Below, one piece after another: positions 10,210 to 23,089 of a stretch of 64,000 nucleotides of DNA. The first letter of the stretch is position 1, and each line of letters begins with the position of its first letter. The notes beneath the pieces were generated by a model. The model searched no databases. It was not told where the DNA came from and worked only from the letters and a program-made list of their open reading frames with translations. The stretch is from Geosiphon pyriformis (taxonomy: Eukaryota > Glomeromycota > Glomeromycetes > Archaeosporales > Geosiphonaceae), in NCBI GenBank assembly GCA_016748015.1, contig JAAOMT010000144.1, positions 5,809 through 69,808 on the forward strand, in the 5' to 3' direction. A program made the translations under genes and the position numbers.

Positions 10210-12350
10210 GAGATAAAATAATAGTCTTATGTGTTTTCGGAAAAAATGAAAACCGTTTACAATCATGTTTCTGAATAATTTCTTGTTTAATCAAATTTCG
10301 AAGATAACAAAAACTTAATACTGTTAATTTTGATACTTCGAGCTAATACCTCTGGATTATTCCCCAATTTTAATAAAACTCCCATTTTCCCTTATTTTGG
10401 AAAACTTTAATCATTTTTAAAAGAACAAAAGAAACTTTAGATTATTAGATCAAACCAAATAAAATAATTATAAACACAATTAAATGTTTAAATTCTTTAT
10501 ATTACTTACATTTACTAATCTTCCTATCTCAAATCACAAGTAAATTATTGGAGTTCTAAGAAATATTCAAAATATTATTTCGAAATTCATTTTTGATAAA
10601 CAATCTTTATTTCTTGCATTATAATTACTTTAATGAAGTATTTATAGACATTCATACGTCACTATAATGGGACAAATATAAATATAAATTTATTGAACAA
10701 TATTGAGCTCTTGAAAGGGGGATTAGGTGACAATTAGAATAAATTTAACAAAAGATTGCTCAAATGGAATTCTAAAAAGAAATATAAAAGATCTCCCGCG
10801 TAAAAAAGCAAATCTACTTTCAAAGAGTCTCAGAGAGGAAAGATGAAAAAATTATTGTTTACTTTTTTTTTTTGCAGGATCTACTAAAGAAACAAAAAAA
10901 AAGGAGGTTATTATGAATTTCGATTCTTGACAGATGTCAAAAGAAAATCCTTAATCTACCAATAGGTACTTTAACGTAATCTATCTCGGATCGCCTTAAA
11001 GAATTATCTCCTGTTAACAACAAGTTAGTGTAGTTTTTAGAACAAATTTGATCTCTTAAAATTTTTTTCTCTAAAGTACTAAATGCTTCATCGTGAGACT
11101 CTTTTTAGTATAGACAATAAAAGCGTCTGAAGCATTAATGGAACTTGAGATGATAAATCTCTCATGTATCTAGACAAAAATTATAACTTCATTGCAGTGT
11201 TTTCAGATTACACAAGGATAAAACAAATTAGGGGCTTCCGTATTTGGTTTAGGTTCGGTCACAAATTTTTGCTAATTCTTCTCTAAAATTGGATATTTGA
11301 AAAATATCCTATATAACTTTTACCAAACTAAAAATAGTATGAGTAAATTTAGAATTCAAAAATTCAAAAATAAAAATTAAATCATTTAAAATTATATAGA
11401 AATTAATAAATTTGGAATCGCATTTCAATTAAGTTTTAGACCATTATCTTGATTTTCATAAACAATTAGGATAACTTGCATTTTAAAAAATCTAAATTAT
11501 AGATTTGTAATGATTAATTTTTATCATCTATAAGTTGAAATAGTGAGATTAAAATCCAAAAATTTTCATTTTTAAAAGTCATATTTTTTATTTATAATAA
11601 TAAATAAATAAATAATATTTTTTATTTTTTTATTAATAGATTTTCATGGAAAATCAATTTTTAATTTTTTTTAAAATGACAAATTCAAATGACAAATTCA
11701 ATTCCACATCTAAAAAAAAAAATTTCTTATCTTATTATTCTAAATCAAATGGACAAAAATTTTTGTTTATTTTAAAGATGAATACTTAAATATTAATAAT
11801 TTAATTATCTTTAATTAGCAATTTCAAAACTTTTCATGAATTCTTTTTTTTTTCCTTGTTATATCACAACTTTTATTATAAAATATCTGATAGAAGTTTT
11901 CCCGACAGTAGGAAAATATTAAATTCTATTAAATTTATTTATATTAAAATTGAAGTAAATTTTTTTAAGATTAAAGCTTTAAATTATTCAATTGAAATTT
12001 GAAAATTCCTGAAAAAAAATTATGTTTAAAAATGTAATGATTATATTGTAAAAGATATTTTTTATATTAAAAGATTTTAAAGATAATAAAATATTTGTAT
12101 CAACCAAAAAGAATAATTTTTAAAAAGATTCATTAAATTTAACAAAAAACAATTAAGATTGTGTTTATAATTTAAAAAATATGGGATTAATATTTTAATA
12201 TTTTAAAAATTAATTTCTAATATATATTGAAAAATACAAAAATATTATTTTTTATTTTAAATAAATTTATAATTAAAAAATTGGTACAATTATTTTTATA
12301 ATAATCATAAATAATTATAACAAATATAAATATTTACAGCAGTTTTGGCA

Positions 12351-12381
<31 letters not shown>

Positions 12382-14705
12382 TAATAAGTACAGCCAAACC
12401 ACTAATACTACAATAAAATTATAAAAATTCTAAAATAAGTGTGGCTTATGTCCTTTCTACAAACAAAATTACTAGAATTAAATACTGTTAAATCAATAAC
12501 ACAAAATAATTAATAATAATATCAAATAATTAGAAATAACATAAAATAGTATAGAATAATACTAAATAATATAAATAATAGTTTATTAGTTAGTTCAAAA
12601 AGCTAAAAGTAAAAATAAAATGTAATTTGAACGTTATGAAAAATAATTTAATATTATAATAGTCTAATAAAAAACTTTAAACAAAAGGATAAAATATTTA
12701 ATTAAAAATAACTATTTTTTTAGGTTATTAGAAAGATAAAAAACAACACCAAATTCTATCAATTTTAATTAAATAGCATAAAATAAATTAAACATTGTTA
12801 TTATCAATTCCTGTATTAATATTAGCAATATTATTATTATAAAAAATATTCTGATATTTCTGTCTTTATAGAAAAACATACAAAAATAAAACATAATAAT
12901 AAATTTAATATAAATTTTCAAATACCAAATATTTTCAAAAATTAATATTATATAAAACACCAAATATTATGATATTTTAATCAGATAATATATTTGTATA
13001 ATATTTAACTGTTTAAATTAATAACAACTCTATTTAATATTAATATACATTCAAGTATTAAAGTTATTGTCTGAAATTTAGCCAATATTAATAACATTAA
13101 ACTATAAATATTTATTTTTATATCCAAATTTAAATCCAAAATATAAGTTAATATACTATGAATAATATTAAAAAAACATATTCTTAACAGATTTATTAAT
13201 ATAAATTGAAACTACTTTTAAACAAGATTTATTTAAGTTAGTTTTAATTATATTAAAACAGTCAAAATTAGACAAACATCAGCAAAATAAAGTACATAGC
13301 ACAAGGAAATTTCTATTTATAAAACCATTTTTTTAATAAAATTCAAGATAAATTAAATCAAATTAGAACTAAATTCTTAAAACTAAGACTTTTCTAATAA
13401 TAGAAGTTCTTTTAATTAAAACAAAAACCGTAACTATCCAGCAACTAATTTGAAAAAGGAATTGCAAACTTTTTAAAAAATCCAATTATCTTATTATGTA
13501 TAGACTAATTTAAAAAATTCAAAATTTGAAGTTTTTTCTAAAAATAAAATATGTTTGGCAAACTATTAGTAAAATAGATACAACATTCCATAAAAAATTT
13601 ATCATATTAGCCAAAAAATTATTTAAAGAACAAACAAAAATTTAATAGAATATTAAAGTAAATTTCATTATACTTAACATAAAACCTGCAAATTTATTAA
13701 TCTATAATTAAAAAGCCTACCAAAAATACTATTAATATTTATAAATATTATCACAGAAGTTATCTTACTCTTAAATTAAATTTGTTTTAAACACATTTGA
13801 ACTGTATAATAATAAATAATACAGAGTTTTTTTTAAAAAAATTTCTAAATAAATTGGTCTTTAATATTAAACTCTTTCTTATTAACAAGTTCTACTTATC
13901 ATATACACTTTTAAAAACAAAACTAAATTGGATTCTATAATTAACTATAAGCTGCAAACTGCCAAAACCAAATAAAAAATTGCTTATCTGAAATAGCTTT
14001 TCTTAATTCAATAAATTCATAAAGAGTACAATCTTTATATGTGCGCTACTAATAAGAGCTTTCCCGAAAAAGGTTATTGAAATACAATTCTAAGAAGCAA
14101 TTAAAGATTAAAACACAAATAGCTACCCCAAATATCAATAAAAACTTCAAAAAACATTATAACTAACTGGACAAAAAAGTCTATTTCGAAAACCCAAAAG
14201 GAGTTTTTGATTCCTTATTTAGTATTCATGATTTCATCAATGTCATTATTTCAACGATAAGAGTAAAATAATTGACCAAAAATAAATTGAAAATAAATTA
14301 TTTTGATAATATTGTTAACTCAAATTTAAATTGGTAATACAGTTAAAGGAATTAATCAGAAATATATTTTAAGTTATAAAAATTGACATTTAAAAAAGAA
14401 AGATTTTATTTATTTTATTTCGATGATTTGAAATTTTTTTTATTTACAAAAACATTATTTATCTGTGAGAATCTATTCTTAGTAGAAACAGCAATCGAAT
14501 ATTTGGATTAGGCTAAAAACCTATATATTCAAATTCTCAAAAAAAAATTATTGAAATCTACCTATGAAACAGAAATGAATAGTATCATAAGAGGAGAAAG
14601 TTTTAAAAATCTAATTCTTTGGCATTAATAAATATTTTTCATTCTCATTTTCATTTTAAGCTTAGCTTGTATCGTTTTCGTTAAAGTTACCGTCATTGTT
14701 GTCGT
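10210..14705. other. 4.5-kb gene-free AT-rich desert
   Basis: No coding sequence, RNA gene or mobile element recognised. It is dominated by A/T homopolymers and contains a (TTA)n array at about 12353-12381. A slightly less AT-rich island at about 10790-11260 shows no open frame of interest. Confidence 0.6.
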
Positions 14706-15131
14706 CATTTATTGTTATTGTTTCCATTATTGTTTCCGTTATTAGGCCCAAGGTTATTGTTTCTGTTACGGTTTCCGTTATTTCCACGTTTAACAAAAGC
14801 TCCTTGCAAAAACAGCAATTCATAATAATTTTATGGTTTTATTTGTCCATCGAAGAATCCCAAGTTTCCCACATTGTTGTTACCATTATAGTTTCCATTA
14901 AAGTCTCCAACATTGTTGTTACAATTATTGTTTCCGTTAAAGTCTCCAAAATTGTTGTTACAATTATTGTTTCCGTTAAAGTCTCCAAAATTGTTTTTAC
15001 CATTATAGTTTCCGTTAAAGTCTCCGATATTTCCATTACCATTGTTAGCTTTCTCTTTTTTCGATAGTTGGATACGTAACGACTAAAGATGAAGCTAGGA
15101 AGATGGTGAGACATATGCTTGCTAGAGACAT
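14706..15131 (-). pseudogene. Asn/Gly-rich secreted protein family, copy 1 (frameshifted and nonsense)
   Basis: Broken copy of a family with two other members at 22351-22771 and 45655-46113. The start ATG and signal peptide ('SLASICLTIFLASSLVVTYP') are intact, followed by 'TIEKRES' and TAA at 15047-15045, so the direct product is 28 residues. The stop is caused by an 11-base deletion relative to copy 3. One frame over, the mature region continues with four to five units of the type 'GDFNGNNNGNN', then a stop where the relatives have 'IRPYNYYEYQPF', then 'GAFVKRGNNGN' and an Asn-rich end. Upstream, the TATA box (15251-15258, as TATTTATA) and 5' leader resemble those of the other copies; the coding part is the most diverged of the three. 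Confidence 0.8.
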
Positions 15132-16228
15132 TTTTGACTGATTATATGATTTTGGGAAGGTTTTAGTTTTTCTAAAGAGTTTTTATCGCTTTATAATATG
15201 AAAGCTTCATATTTTTGAGATGAATTTTTTGGGAGACTCTAGCGAGCTGTTATTTATACTTATTCAACCTCATAGTCAATTTAGTATCCTTATTTCTTCT
15301 AAACCACTAAATTTAGAATTAACTATCTATCGCATTCAAATCTAACCAAATATTAAGCTTGAATTGCTTGTTTTTAATTGGATCAATGATCAATCTAAGA
15401 ATAGCGACCCGGTTTATCAATTATTAATAATGATTTGCCGCGAAATTTAATATTTTCTGAGTAGCCACATTCAATGAAGGTCTTAAATTGAAAATTTCTA
15501 TGCGTAATCAACCAGAAATAAAAAATAAGGTAAGATTTAATATTGTCTGAGTCTTATTCAACTATAGTCTTTCCTTGCCCTACCAGAAAATAAAATAGGA
15601 AGTTACTCACTAAATAGAAGGCTGGGGTAATTTTTAAGCTAATTCAATCCCTTATTATTCACAGCCGAGTAATTGTAACATTTATTTTATTATATATATT
15701 TATTAGTACTTTGAACATTGGGACAAACGGTTATTTCCGATCAATTGAGTAAATATAGTATCTGCGGATGAAAAACTAACAGCGTGGGAAAATGCCGGTT
15801 TTACTTAAAATTTATGGTGTATTTTTATCAAAAAATATATTTTTGCATCTAAATATATTTTTCGACTGAAATTCTAAATTTATGGGCACAAATATGTAGT
15901 CTTCACAGTATATCTCATTTTACTTCTTTTAGAATCGTGAAAGGAAACGTCAAAGCCAACCCTGAGAGTGATTATTGGTAATTTTCAAACTTAAATTAAG
16001 AAGTTTTTATACATGTATTTGGAGCTTGAAATGGAATTCAAGAACAGTAAATGCCTTAAATGTTATATTTGTCAACCAAACTTCAGTAGGTAGGCTTATT
16101 CTGACATTTGATTGAATATAAATGCAAAATCTTCACAATTTAGTTGGCTTCAAAACTATTTAATCCTGCTCCTAGAAATTCAAGATCGCAATTTTCATTC
16201 AAAAATAACCTGGCTCAAATTCTTCAAA
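15132..16228. other. Upstream region of copy 1 and of the metalloprotease gene
   Basis: Divergent promoter space. The first 550 bases match the region upstream of copies 2 and 3, including TATAAATA on the minus strand (15251-15258) and one or two degenerate units of the roughly 95-bp repeat that is present four times upstream of those copies. The match ends near 15,670, at the word corresponding to the edge of the N runs in the other two copies. Beyond that I see nothing. Confidence 0.6.
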
Positions 16229-17743
16229 ATGAAACAAGAATTTCCCACTTTTAACTTTTCAAAAAAACTTTTATCTTCACTCTTCCTAATTTTTCACATA
16301 ATAATTTATTTCTACCCACCCCAAATTGCAGGTCAATGTTTAAAACCCTCAAATGCTGGCACAAAAGAAAATGCTTGTAAATTCATGGCTGATATTAAGC
16401 CAATATTATCTTTAAGGCGACGTCATTCTAGGAAAAATAACAATTCAACCGCAAATTTTAGAAAATCGACAACAAAGATGTTTCAAATAAATTTTAATTG
16501 TGGAATTAAAGATAAAAAATTATGTCAAAAGGCTGAGAATTCATTCGAGGTTGCTGGGAATTATATCACATCAGTACTGACTCTTCAGGTTCCAATTAAG
16601 GTGAATGCAACATTTTATTCATTTTGCGAGGATGATCCAGAAAGTTGCAAGCCTGGTATGAGATCTCTGATTGGTATGTAATATGCACAATATCTCATTT
16701 TTGAGTATTTTTATGATGGCAATAAATTAAATGAAAGCCTAATGCTATAATAAAATATAATAGGAGGCGCATACCCATCGAATTTGATGCCAATGAGAGA
16801 TCAAAGGGACGGCAGAACACGATTTTATCCGCAATCTCTTGTAAAACAATTTAACTTCACAAGACACCGAGAATATACCGAGTTTGATATCGAAGCAATT
16901 TTCAATTCTAATTTTGAGTTCTGGTTCCCGACTGATAATACAACAACTATTAAAACAGGCCAGATTGACTTTTCTTTCGTGGTTCTTCATGAACTCGTCC
17001 ATGGTCTTGGCTTTTATAGCGTTTGGAGGGATCACATCAACGAGGAAAAAAGTCAATGGGAGGCCTTGACTCCAAAGCTATGCCCAGATACTGAGATATC
17101 GTGCGAAAACATCACTTTTGTCGAAAGCGTTTTTGATCAATATATTGAGATCATTCCGGAAAATAACCAACGGTTATCATCATACGTACCATTGTTAAAT
17201 AAATTTTCTAAAGAGAAAGCTGGATCTTTGGAACCATTAGATTTCTATCCCAAATTCAAAGCTTCAATACAATACAAAATTGCCAAAGATCTGTTCAAGT
17301 ATGCCGTACAAAATAAGTCTTTGGCATTTAGACCAGATATTTATTCTACCCAAGTCAGCTCGCACATCATTCTTGAGACAAGCCTAACCCCTTATCAGCC
17401 TACTTCAAGTGTTTTGCACGTAGATAAAACAACTTACGAAAAAACTCTTGATTTTTTGATGATATTTGAATTGTCCCCTGGAAAAACGTTATCAAACTTA
17501 ATAGTCGAAAACGGGGGAGGACCAATTGGACCTAATTTAAAAGCAGTTCTGGAAATGTTAGGGTAATTTATAAGAATTTAATTACGATATGTCGCATGTT
17601 TTCATTCTGAGTCTCGAAATATCATTATTTTGGGTGATGAAATAGTTATTAAAATGATTTCATTTACAAACTATACTTTTACAATTTCTAGATATACTAC
17701 CAAAGAGCAACCAAATCCAAATCATATTCCAACTCCTATTTAG
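16229..17743 (+). CDS. Secreted HExxH zinc metalloprotease, three exons
   Basis: 431 residues. Exons are 16229-16673, 16764-17562 and 17692-17743 (phases 1 and 2). I chose Met at 16229 because it is followed at once by a signal peptide ('KLLSSLFLIFHIIIYFYPP'); an in-frame Met at 16112 would bury it. The mature part has a Cys-rich N-terminal region (Cys in 'QCLKPS', 'NACKF', 'FNCGIKDKKLC', 'FCEDDPESCKP'). A conserved-looking 'GGAYPSNLMPMRDQ' and 'RFYPQSLVKQFN' block precedes the active site 'LHELVHGLGF' at 223-232, where His224, Glu225 and His228 should be zinc ligand, base and ligand. The third ligand is not obvious from sequence. It resembles orphan secreted fungal proteins with an HELxHGLGF motif rather than a standard MEROPS family I can name. 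Likely extracellular or vacuolar protein degradation (inference). Confidence 0.8.
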
Positions 17744-18423
17744 TAAAATGGAGAGAGCTTTTTTGTTATTTCTTTATTCCTCAAACTCTGGAAAAGTATA
17801 ATGGGAGGTTTTTATTTTAGGTGTAAAACAAATTGTTATCATAGGGTATATATCAGTTTCATAGAAAACCTGAGAATGTCATTTTATTCCGTTCAAATAA
17901 AATGAACCAATCATATTAACAAACAAATATTCCCAAAGCTCAGAATTAAAAAATTAAATTATCTTTAAGTTCATACCAAAAATTTTTGATTACTCATAAA
18001 TTTACTTCAATCTTTAAGGTATGGGATGTTGTAAACTTTGGCTTTTCAGACCGGAATACCCTAATTTTGAAGAGAATTTCGATTCATGTTTGAAAGAAAA
18101 AAAATAAGAATTCCAATACACCTCTTTTCATCTGCCAATTTAAAGGCTTTAACCCTGGTCGGTCATTATCACAAATCAATCGATCTTCAAATTAGTGTCA
18201 GACCCACCAATCAAGGAAGATCTTATTACTGCAACAATCAATTCAGGAGCTCAATTGTCTCGACGGTCATTTGTGATATGTATTAAATACTTTAAGAAAG
18301 CCGAGATAAGGGGGCAGGATAAAACAATTGATTCCCACATACGTATATTAAAGCGTCGTCTGTTTGACATTTGACTCACAAAAATAATTAAATTGCTTTG
18401 ACAAGTCTTATACTTCGAAATAA
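17744..18423. other. Intergenic with a possible coding relic
   Basis: From about 18207 (after an ATTAG acceptor-like site) to a TGA at 18372-18374 one frame is open with normal composition ('SDPPIKEDLITATINSG', later 'HIRILKRRLFDI'). A separate ATG at 18021 opens 28 codons ('GCCKLWLFRPEYPNF') before a stop. I cannot join them confidently or recognise a family; they may be remnants of one small gene. Confidence 0.25.
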
Positions 18424-19497
18424 ATGAACCATAACAATAAACCATCATTATCTACGGGCGAAAACGATTCCTCTTCATCCCATCAAATCGATTTCGTACC
18501 GGATACTACTAACCCACCAGAATGTTATTGTGATTTCGAAGCCATTGCCTGGCGAACAAGTAAAAAAGGGAAGAATTTTGGTCGTTGGTTTTGGCGATGT
18601 CCGAAATTTAGAACAGAAGACGATGATGATAAGTGTAAATTTTTCCAATGGATTGATGAAAATAAACCAGTTCGTTTCTTTTCGTCTCCCAATAATGCCG
18701 AAGAAAATAGTATTGGAAAATCAACTGAACCGATACCAAAAAATTTACAGAATGGTTCTTTTGCTTCCTACTTTCCATCGCTAAAATCATTACAACAAGT
18801 TGTAAAAAGACCGCATAGTGATACCGAATCATCGATTACGATTGAGGATGATAGTGATTCGGAAGAAAATGATTTAGTTTCGATTAATAACAAAGAAACT
18901 TCGTTGTTGGACGCAAGTATTTCTTTAGAGCAGCCATTTAAAAAAGCTCAAAAGCCAAGCCCAGTGACAATTCAAACAAATTTTACTTCATCTACCACTC
19001 AGGGAAATATTTTTATATCAAATTTCAATGGTTACTCGGGAACTCAGCAAAAATCCCGTCCAACCATACACTTTACAACTTCTCAAACAGAACTCTCTTC
19101 AACAACGCAATTACGAGATTTACGCATGCGAACACCACCATTAACTCCAACAAAGTCCATTGCGGCGGCCACCGCCACAATGATCTCTTCCTCATCTCAA
19201 GAAACCTTTAACTCTCACATACCACGCTTCAGTACTCCAGAACTCCTAGAAATCCTGAAAATTCATTTGAATCGGCAAGATTCTGTTGTTGCGGTGCATG
19301 AGCACGAGAAAGCATCTACGCGTGCAGAGTTAGACAAAGCAAAACAGGAAATGGAAGATGCCAGAAACCAGATCGAGTTGTTACATCGGGAGAATAGTTT
19401 GTTGTTACGTGAGATGTCATTGCTGAAAAGAGAGTTGAGTGAAGTTCGAGGCTTAGAGGTAGTGGTGAGAGAAAAGAAAAAGCCACGTAGGATTTAA
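18424..19497 (+). CDS. GRF-type zinc-finger protein with C-terminal coiled coil
   Basis: Single-exon protein of 357 residues. Residues 34-78 are a zf-GRF: Cys34, Cys36, Cys59 and Cys71 as probable zinc ligands, with the hallmark 'RTSKKGKNFGRWFWRCP' and 'CKFFQWIDE'. GRF fingers bind single-stranded DNA or structured nucleic acid and are found in topoisomerase 3, APE2/NEIL3-like repair proteins and many small fungal proteins. The middle (80-280) is Ser/Thr-rich and low-complexity with an acidic patch ('SITIEDDSDSEEND'). The last 75 residues form a strongly heptad-like coiled coil, so it may dimerise. There is no catalytic domain, so it is probably a nucleic-acid-binding adaptor (inference). The start is the first Met of the frame; the stop lies directly after a basic tail 'KKKPRRI'. 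Confidence 0.85.
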   Translation: MNHNNKPSLSTGENDSSSSHQIDFVPDTTNPPECYCDFEAIAWRTSKKGKNFGRWFWRCPKFRTEDDDDKCKFFQWIDENKPVRFFSSPNNAEENSIGKSTEPIPKNLQNGSFASYFPSLKSLQQVVKRPHSDTESSITIEDDSDSEENDLVSINNKETSLLDASISLEQPFKKAQKPSPVTIQTNFTSSTTQGNIFISNFNGYSGTQQKSRPTIHFTTSQTELSSTTQLRDLRMRTPPLTPTKSIAAATATMISSSSQETFNSHIPRFSTPELLEILKIHLNRQDSVVAVHEHEKASTRAELDKAKQEMEDARNQIELLHRENSLLLREMSLLKRELSEVRGLEVVVREKKKPRRI

Positions 19498-19915
19498 TCA
19501 ATCTGTTTCAGTCACGTTTTCGAATTTTATAGTTATATTATGCTATAATATCAAAAATATTCAGTGATAATATCTTAAAAAAGTTCAAAAATTCGTGAAA
19601 AATCGATTTAAAAATACCTGAAATTTTTTATGATTCAAATAATTAATTTTCGATAATTACTGGTTTTTAGAAAAATTGTTCCAATTTTAGAATTCATGAA
19701 CAAAGGCTTATAAAATTCTCGTTTTTACATTCAATGTAAATATTTAAAAAAGCACAGGGATCAAAAATTTGCTATCTAATGTTATTTAATTCTAGAAAAC
19801 TTAATTTCTACTCTCCCGGAACTTTTACATCAAATGAATATATGTTGTAGACCCTAAAATCTGTATAATTATCGTTTTTAACCCACGGCTCATCTAATAC
19901 TCAAACCGGATGAGA
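19498..19915. other. Intergenic, AT-rich
   Basis: Nothing recognised between the GRF gene and the Mpv17 pseudogene. Confidence 0.6.
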
Positions 19916-20825
19916 ATGTCTTCCTTTCTTCGCTTCTATAAACACAGCTCTCAGTCGATATCCGATTTTTACACAAGCTTGCGAAACTGGTATTTTCTCT
20001 TAATTCTTTGCTTCCGAACATTAGAAGAATAATTACAATAACCTTTATTATCTTATACCTAAAGGTATCTTATTTGGAGCAGGGGTTTAATTGCACAGCA
20101 AATTATTGAACGAAAAAATGTGTATGATTTTAAAAGAACCGGAAGAATGATAGCTTTCGCTACGATATTGGCGGTAAGCTCACTATCAATTTTGTTTGAT
20201 TCTGAATAGTCTAGCATAGAAATTTCGCTCGAGATCTAACAAATTTGAGTACTAAGACGGTTATCGAAATTGATTTATTCCCAGGGCTCAGCTGTCGCCA
20301 ATTGGTATCGGGTTTTGGACCGTTACGTGACCATCAAAAATCCTAATTATGGTATGTATGAATACATTCTTAGGACTTTTAATGAAGCGTACTTTCAAAA
20401 GTCAACTTCTTTCATGTAGCCTAACTTTTATTCTAATTTCAAAAAAAGCACTTGTAACCCGAGTAGCAATGGATCAAATATTCTTCGCGCCATGCTTCAT
20501 GGGTATATTTTTTATTGCTCAAGGAATTATGGAGGGACAAAAGCTTGAATCGATCAAAAAAAGTTGGAAAAGGTATTTCAAATGTTTCGAATTAATTGTT
20601 TTATGTTCTACCATCTTAACTTATTTGTTCTCATAATAGGGATATCCATCCGCCCTGGTCAACAATTATAAACTCTAGCCGGCAGTCCAACCTATTAACT
20701 TCCGATTAGTGCCCTTGCAACATCGGCTATTAGTTGTTAATACTATAACGTTGGGATGGAACACTTATTTATCATTAATTAATGTTCAGAGCTCGGAGAC
20801 GAATGAAAATTTAATAACTGAATAA
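19916..20825 (+). pseudogene. Mpv17/PMP22 (Sym1-like) family pseudogene
   Basis: Mpv17-family proteins are small four-helix proteins of the mitochondrial inner or peroxisomal membrane. The exon series is clear: N-terminal 'YNTALSRYPIFTQACETG', then 'GILFGAG' and 'LIAQQIIERKNVYDFKRTG', then 'AGSAVANWYRVLDRYV', then 'VTRVAMDQIFFAPCFMGIFF', then 'PAVQPINFRLVPLQHRLLV' and 'NTITLGWNTYLSLINVQ' up to TAA at 20823-20825. Lesions seen against the family: one extra A after 'FLRFY' in exon 1; a missing base in 'GGAGCAGGGG-TTTAATT' (about 20081-20095) where the family has G-D-L-I; a missing T in 'GGATATCC' at the start of the last exon; and TAG where the family's Trp of 'KLWPAVQ' belongs (about 20675). 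Three frameshifts and a nonsense codon make it dead unless the assembly is wrong. Splice sites remain good, so decay is recent. Its last exon overlaps the edge of the inverted duplication. Confidence 0.85.
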
Positions 20826-22350
20826 TTAGAATAATGCAACATACTCAAAAGGAACTTACTTTTATTCTCAAAGTATAATATAAAACTATATTTTATTTTG
20901 AAATAAGCTTTCTTTGTCATAATTTCTGTCATTGCTACATCCATTTTGATATGTTTTAATTGATGAATATTTGAAATTCATAAATATTTTTTGAATTCAT
21001 GAATTCTATGAAAAAGTAAATTTAAGTTTCTCTAAGCGACCTCTTTTTGGAATTCAGATTATTAGAACCAGGTAACATTTTAAAAGAGATTTTTTTTTAG
21101 AAAGTGAACAATTGCATAAAATTTAAATAATATAAATAAAAAATTGTGTATCAAAGATTTGAGAATTTAAAAGAACAGAGTATAAGCTCTGTCACTAGGA
21201 ATAATCCATTTGCAAGAGAAAAAAATTTCCAATTGACACATTTGGTTTTACTGCTGCAAATGTGAAAGATCTTTACAATTGCTTGAAAACTTTTAAACGT
21301 GTTAAAAAAAAAACTTAAAAATATATTTAAATTAATGTTTGATGAGATTAAAAAATAACAGAAATTTTGAATTAATAAAAAACAAGTGTAAATTATTTCA
21401 ATTGTATTGTACAATTTATAAAAATATTTATTAAGAGTTTTTTGATAAATTCATATATTTTATATTGTACATGTAATTTTTGGATTTTATATATACACAT
21501 ATCATTTAGTAAAAAAAAATTTATTTTTTCAAAAAATTAATTGTAACTTTCAGATCGTGTTTTTATTTTAGAATTATTATGTTTTAAATTTATTTTTTCA
21601 TGTTAAAAATTTTAATTATTCAAAATTTTGTTAAAAAACAAAAACGAAAATTTATCCGAATTGGTTATAATTCCCAAAAATAATTAAGATCGTATTTAAA
21701 ATCAAAAACATGCAATTAATAATTTAATTAATTAAACGTAATTTTAAACTAAATTTCAGATATTTTGAAAAATACAAAATATTAATCAAATTAAGAAAAT
21801 TAATAACTAAAAAATGTGCAAAATTATTTATAATAATTATAAGTCATTGTAACAGTTGCAAATAGTTACAGCAGTTTTAGCAATTGCAGTAATTGTAAAG
21901 TCATTTTTATTTAAAATCTGAAGTCTCATTGTTTTTTTTTGTATACAATTATTTCAAAACATGAGTAAAATCAAAAAACAGTTAATATATATATGTTTAA
22001 ATAAAAATAAAATAAAATTCAAGATTTAATATTATAATAATTCTTCAAGTTAGAAGAGCACACTATCAAATAAAATTACAAAAATAAAAAGTAGATAAAT
22101 GAAATTAAGAAATAAATACGAAATGATTAGTCTTAAAATTTCAAATATTTAATTATAAAAATCAAAAATTGTGAAATAATGAATATTTTACAATTAATAT
22201 AATTTTATGTTTCGGTCAACAAATTTTAAAATTAAATATAAATCATTAATTACAAAACAAGTTTCATTAGATTTTAAATAAATTTTATTAATCAAATATA
22301 AAAAAAGAAAACTCTAATTTCTTTCGCATTATGATTTTTTGATTATTATC

Positions 22351-22771
22351 TCAGTTGTTATTTCCATTATTATTTCCATTATTACTACCATGATTGTTTC
22401 CATTATTGTTACCATTATTACTACTATGATTGTTGTTTCCATTATTGTTTCCGCTATAAGATCCAAAATTATTGTTTCCATTGCCATTTCCATTATTAGA
22501 CCCTCGGTTATTGTATCGGTTAAAGTATCCGTTAGAGTACCCGTTGTACCCACGTTTAACAAAACCTCCTTCCAAAAACGGCTGGTATTCATAATAATTA
22601 TATGGTCTTATTTGTCCATCGAAAAATCCAACATTGTTACCATTGTTGTTCCCGTTAAAGTCTCCGATATTTCCATTACCATTGTTAGCTTCCTCTTTTT
22701 TCGATAGTTGGATATGCAATGACCAAAGATGAAGCTAGTAAGATGGTGAGACATATGCTTGCTAGAGGTAT
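22351..22771 (-). pseudogene. Asn/Gly-rich secreted protein family, copy 2 (start codon lost, frameshift)
   Basis: The position of the start ATG in copies 1 and 3 is ATA here (22771-22769). The signal-peptide codons follow intact and then hit the same 11-base deletion as copy 1 ('AAGCTAACAATGG'), giving TAA. One frame over, the mature part is fully open to TGA at 22353-22351: 'NGNGNIGDFNGNNNGN', 'VGFFDGQIRPYNYYEYQPFL', 'GGFVKRGYNGYSNGYFN', then an Asn/Gly/Ser tail. Copy 2 thus keeps the best downstream frame but has no usable start for it, unless a short open stretch beginning MHIQLSKKEE, which lacks a signal peptide, is used. TATA box (22890-22897) and upstream repeats are shared with copy 3. 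Confidence 0.8.
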
Positions 22772-23089
22772 TTTTGGCTGATTATATGATTTTGGGAAGG
22801 TTTTAGTTTTTCTAAAGAGTTTTTATCGCTTTGTAAGATGAAAGCTTTATATTTTTGAGTTAAATTTTTGGGAGGCTCTAGCGAGCTGTTATTTATACTG
22901 ATCTGACCTCATAGTCAATTTAGTATCTTTATTTCTTGACAATTAGATTTCTTCTATATCATTAAAGTTAGAATTTACTATCTATCACATTCCAATCTAA
23001 CCAAATATAAAGCTTAAATTACTTGCTTTTTAATTGGATTAATGATCAATTTAAGAATAGGATCCTGTCTATCGAAGATTTGCCGCGAA

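Noticed and set aside
22329-22707. Met/Thr/Ile-rich and Val/Ser/Ile-rich frames over the Asn/Gly-rich genes
   Set aside because: Shadow readings of the AAT/GGA codon repeats on either strand; the same occurs at 14696-15114 and 45694-46135.
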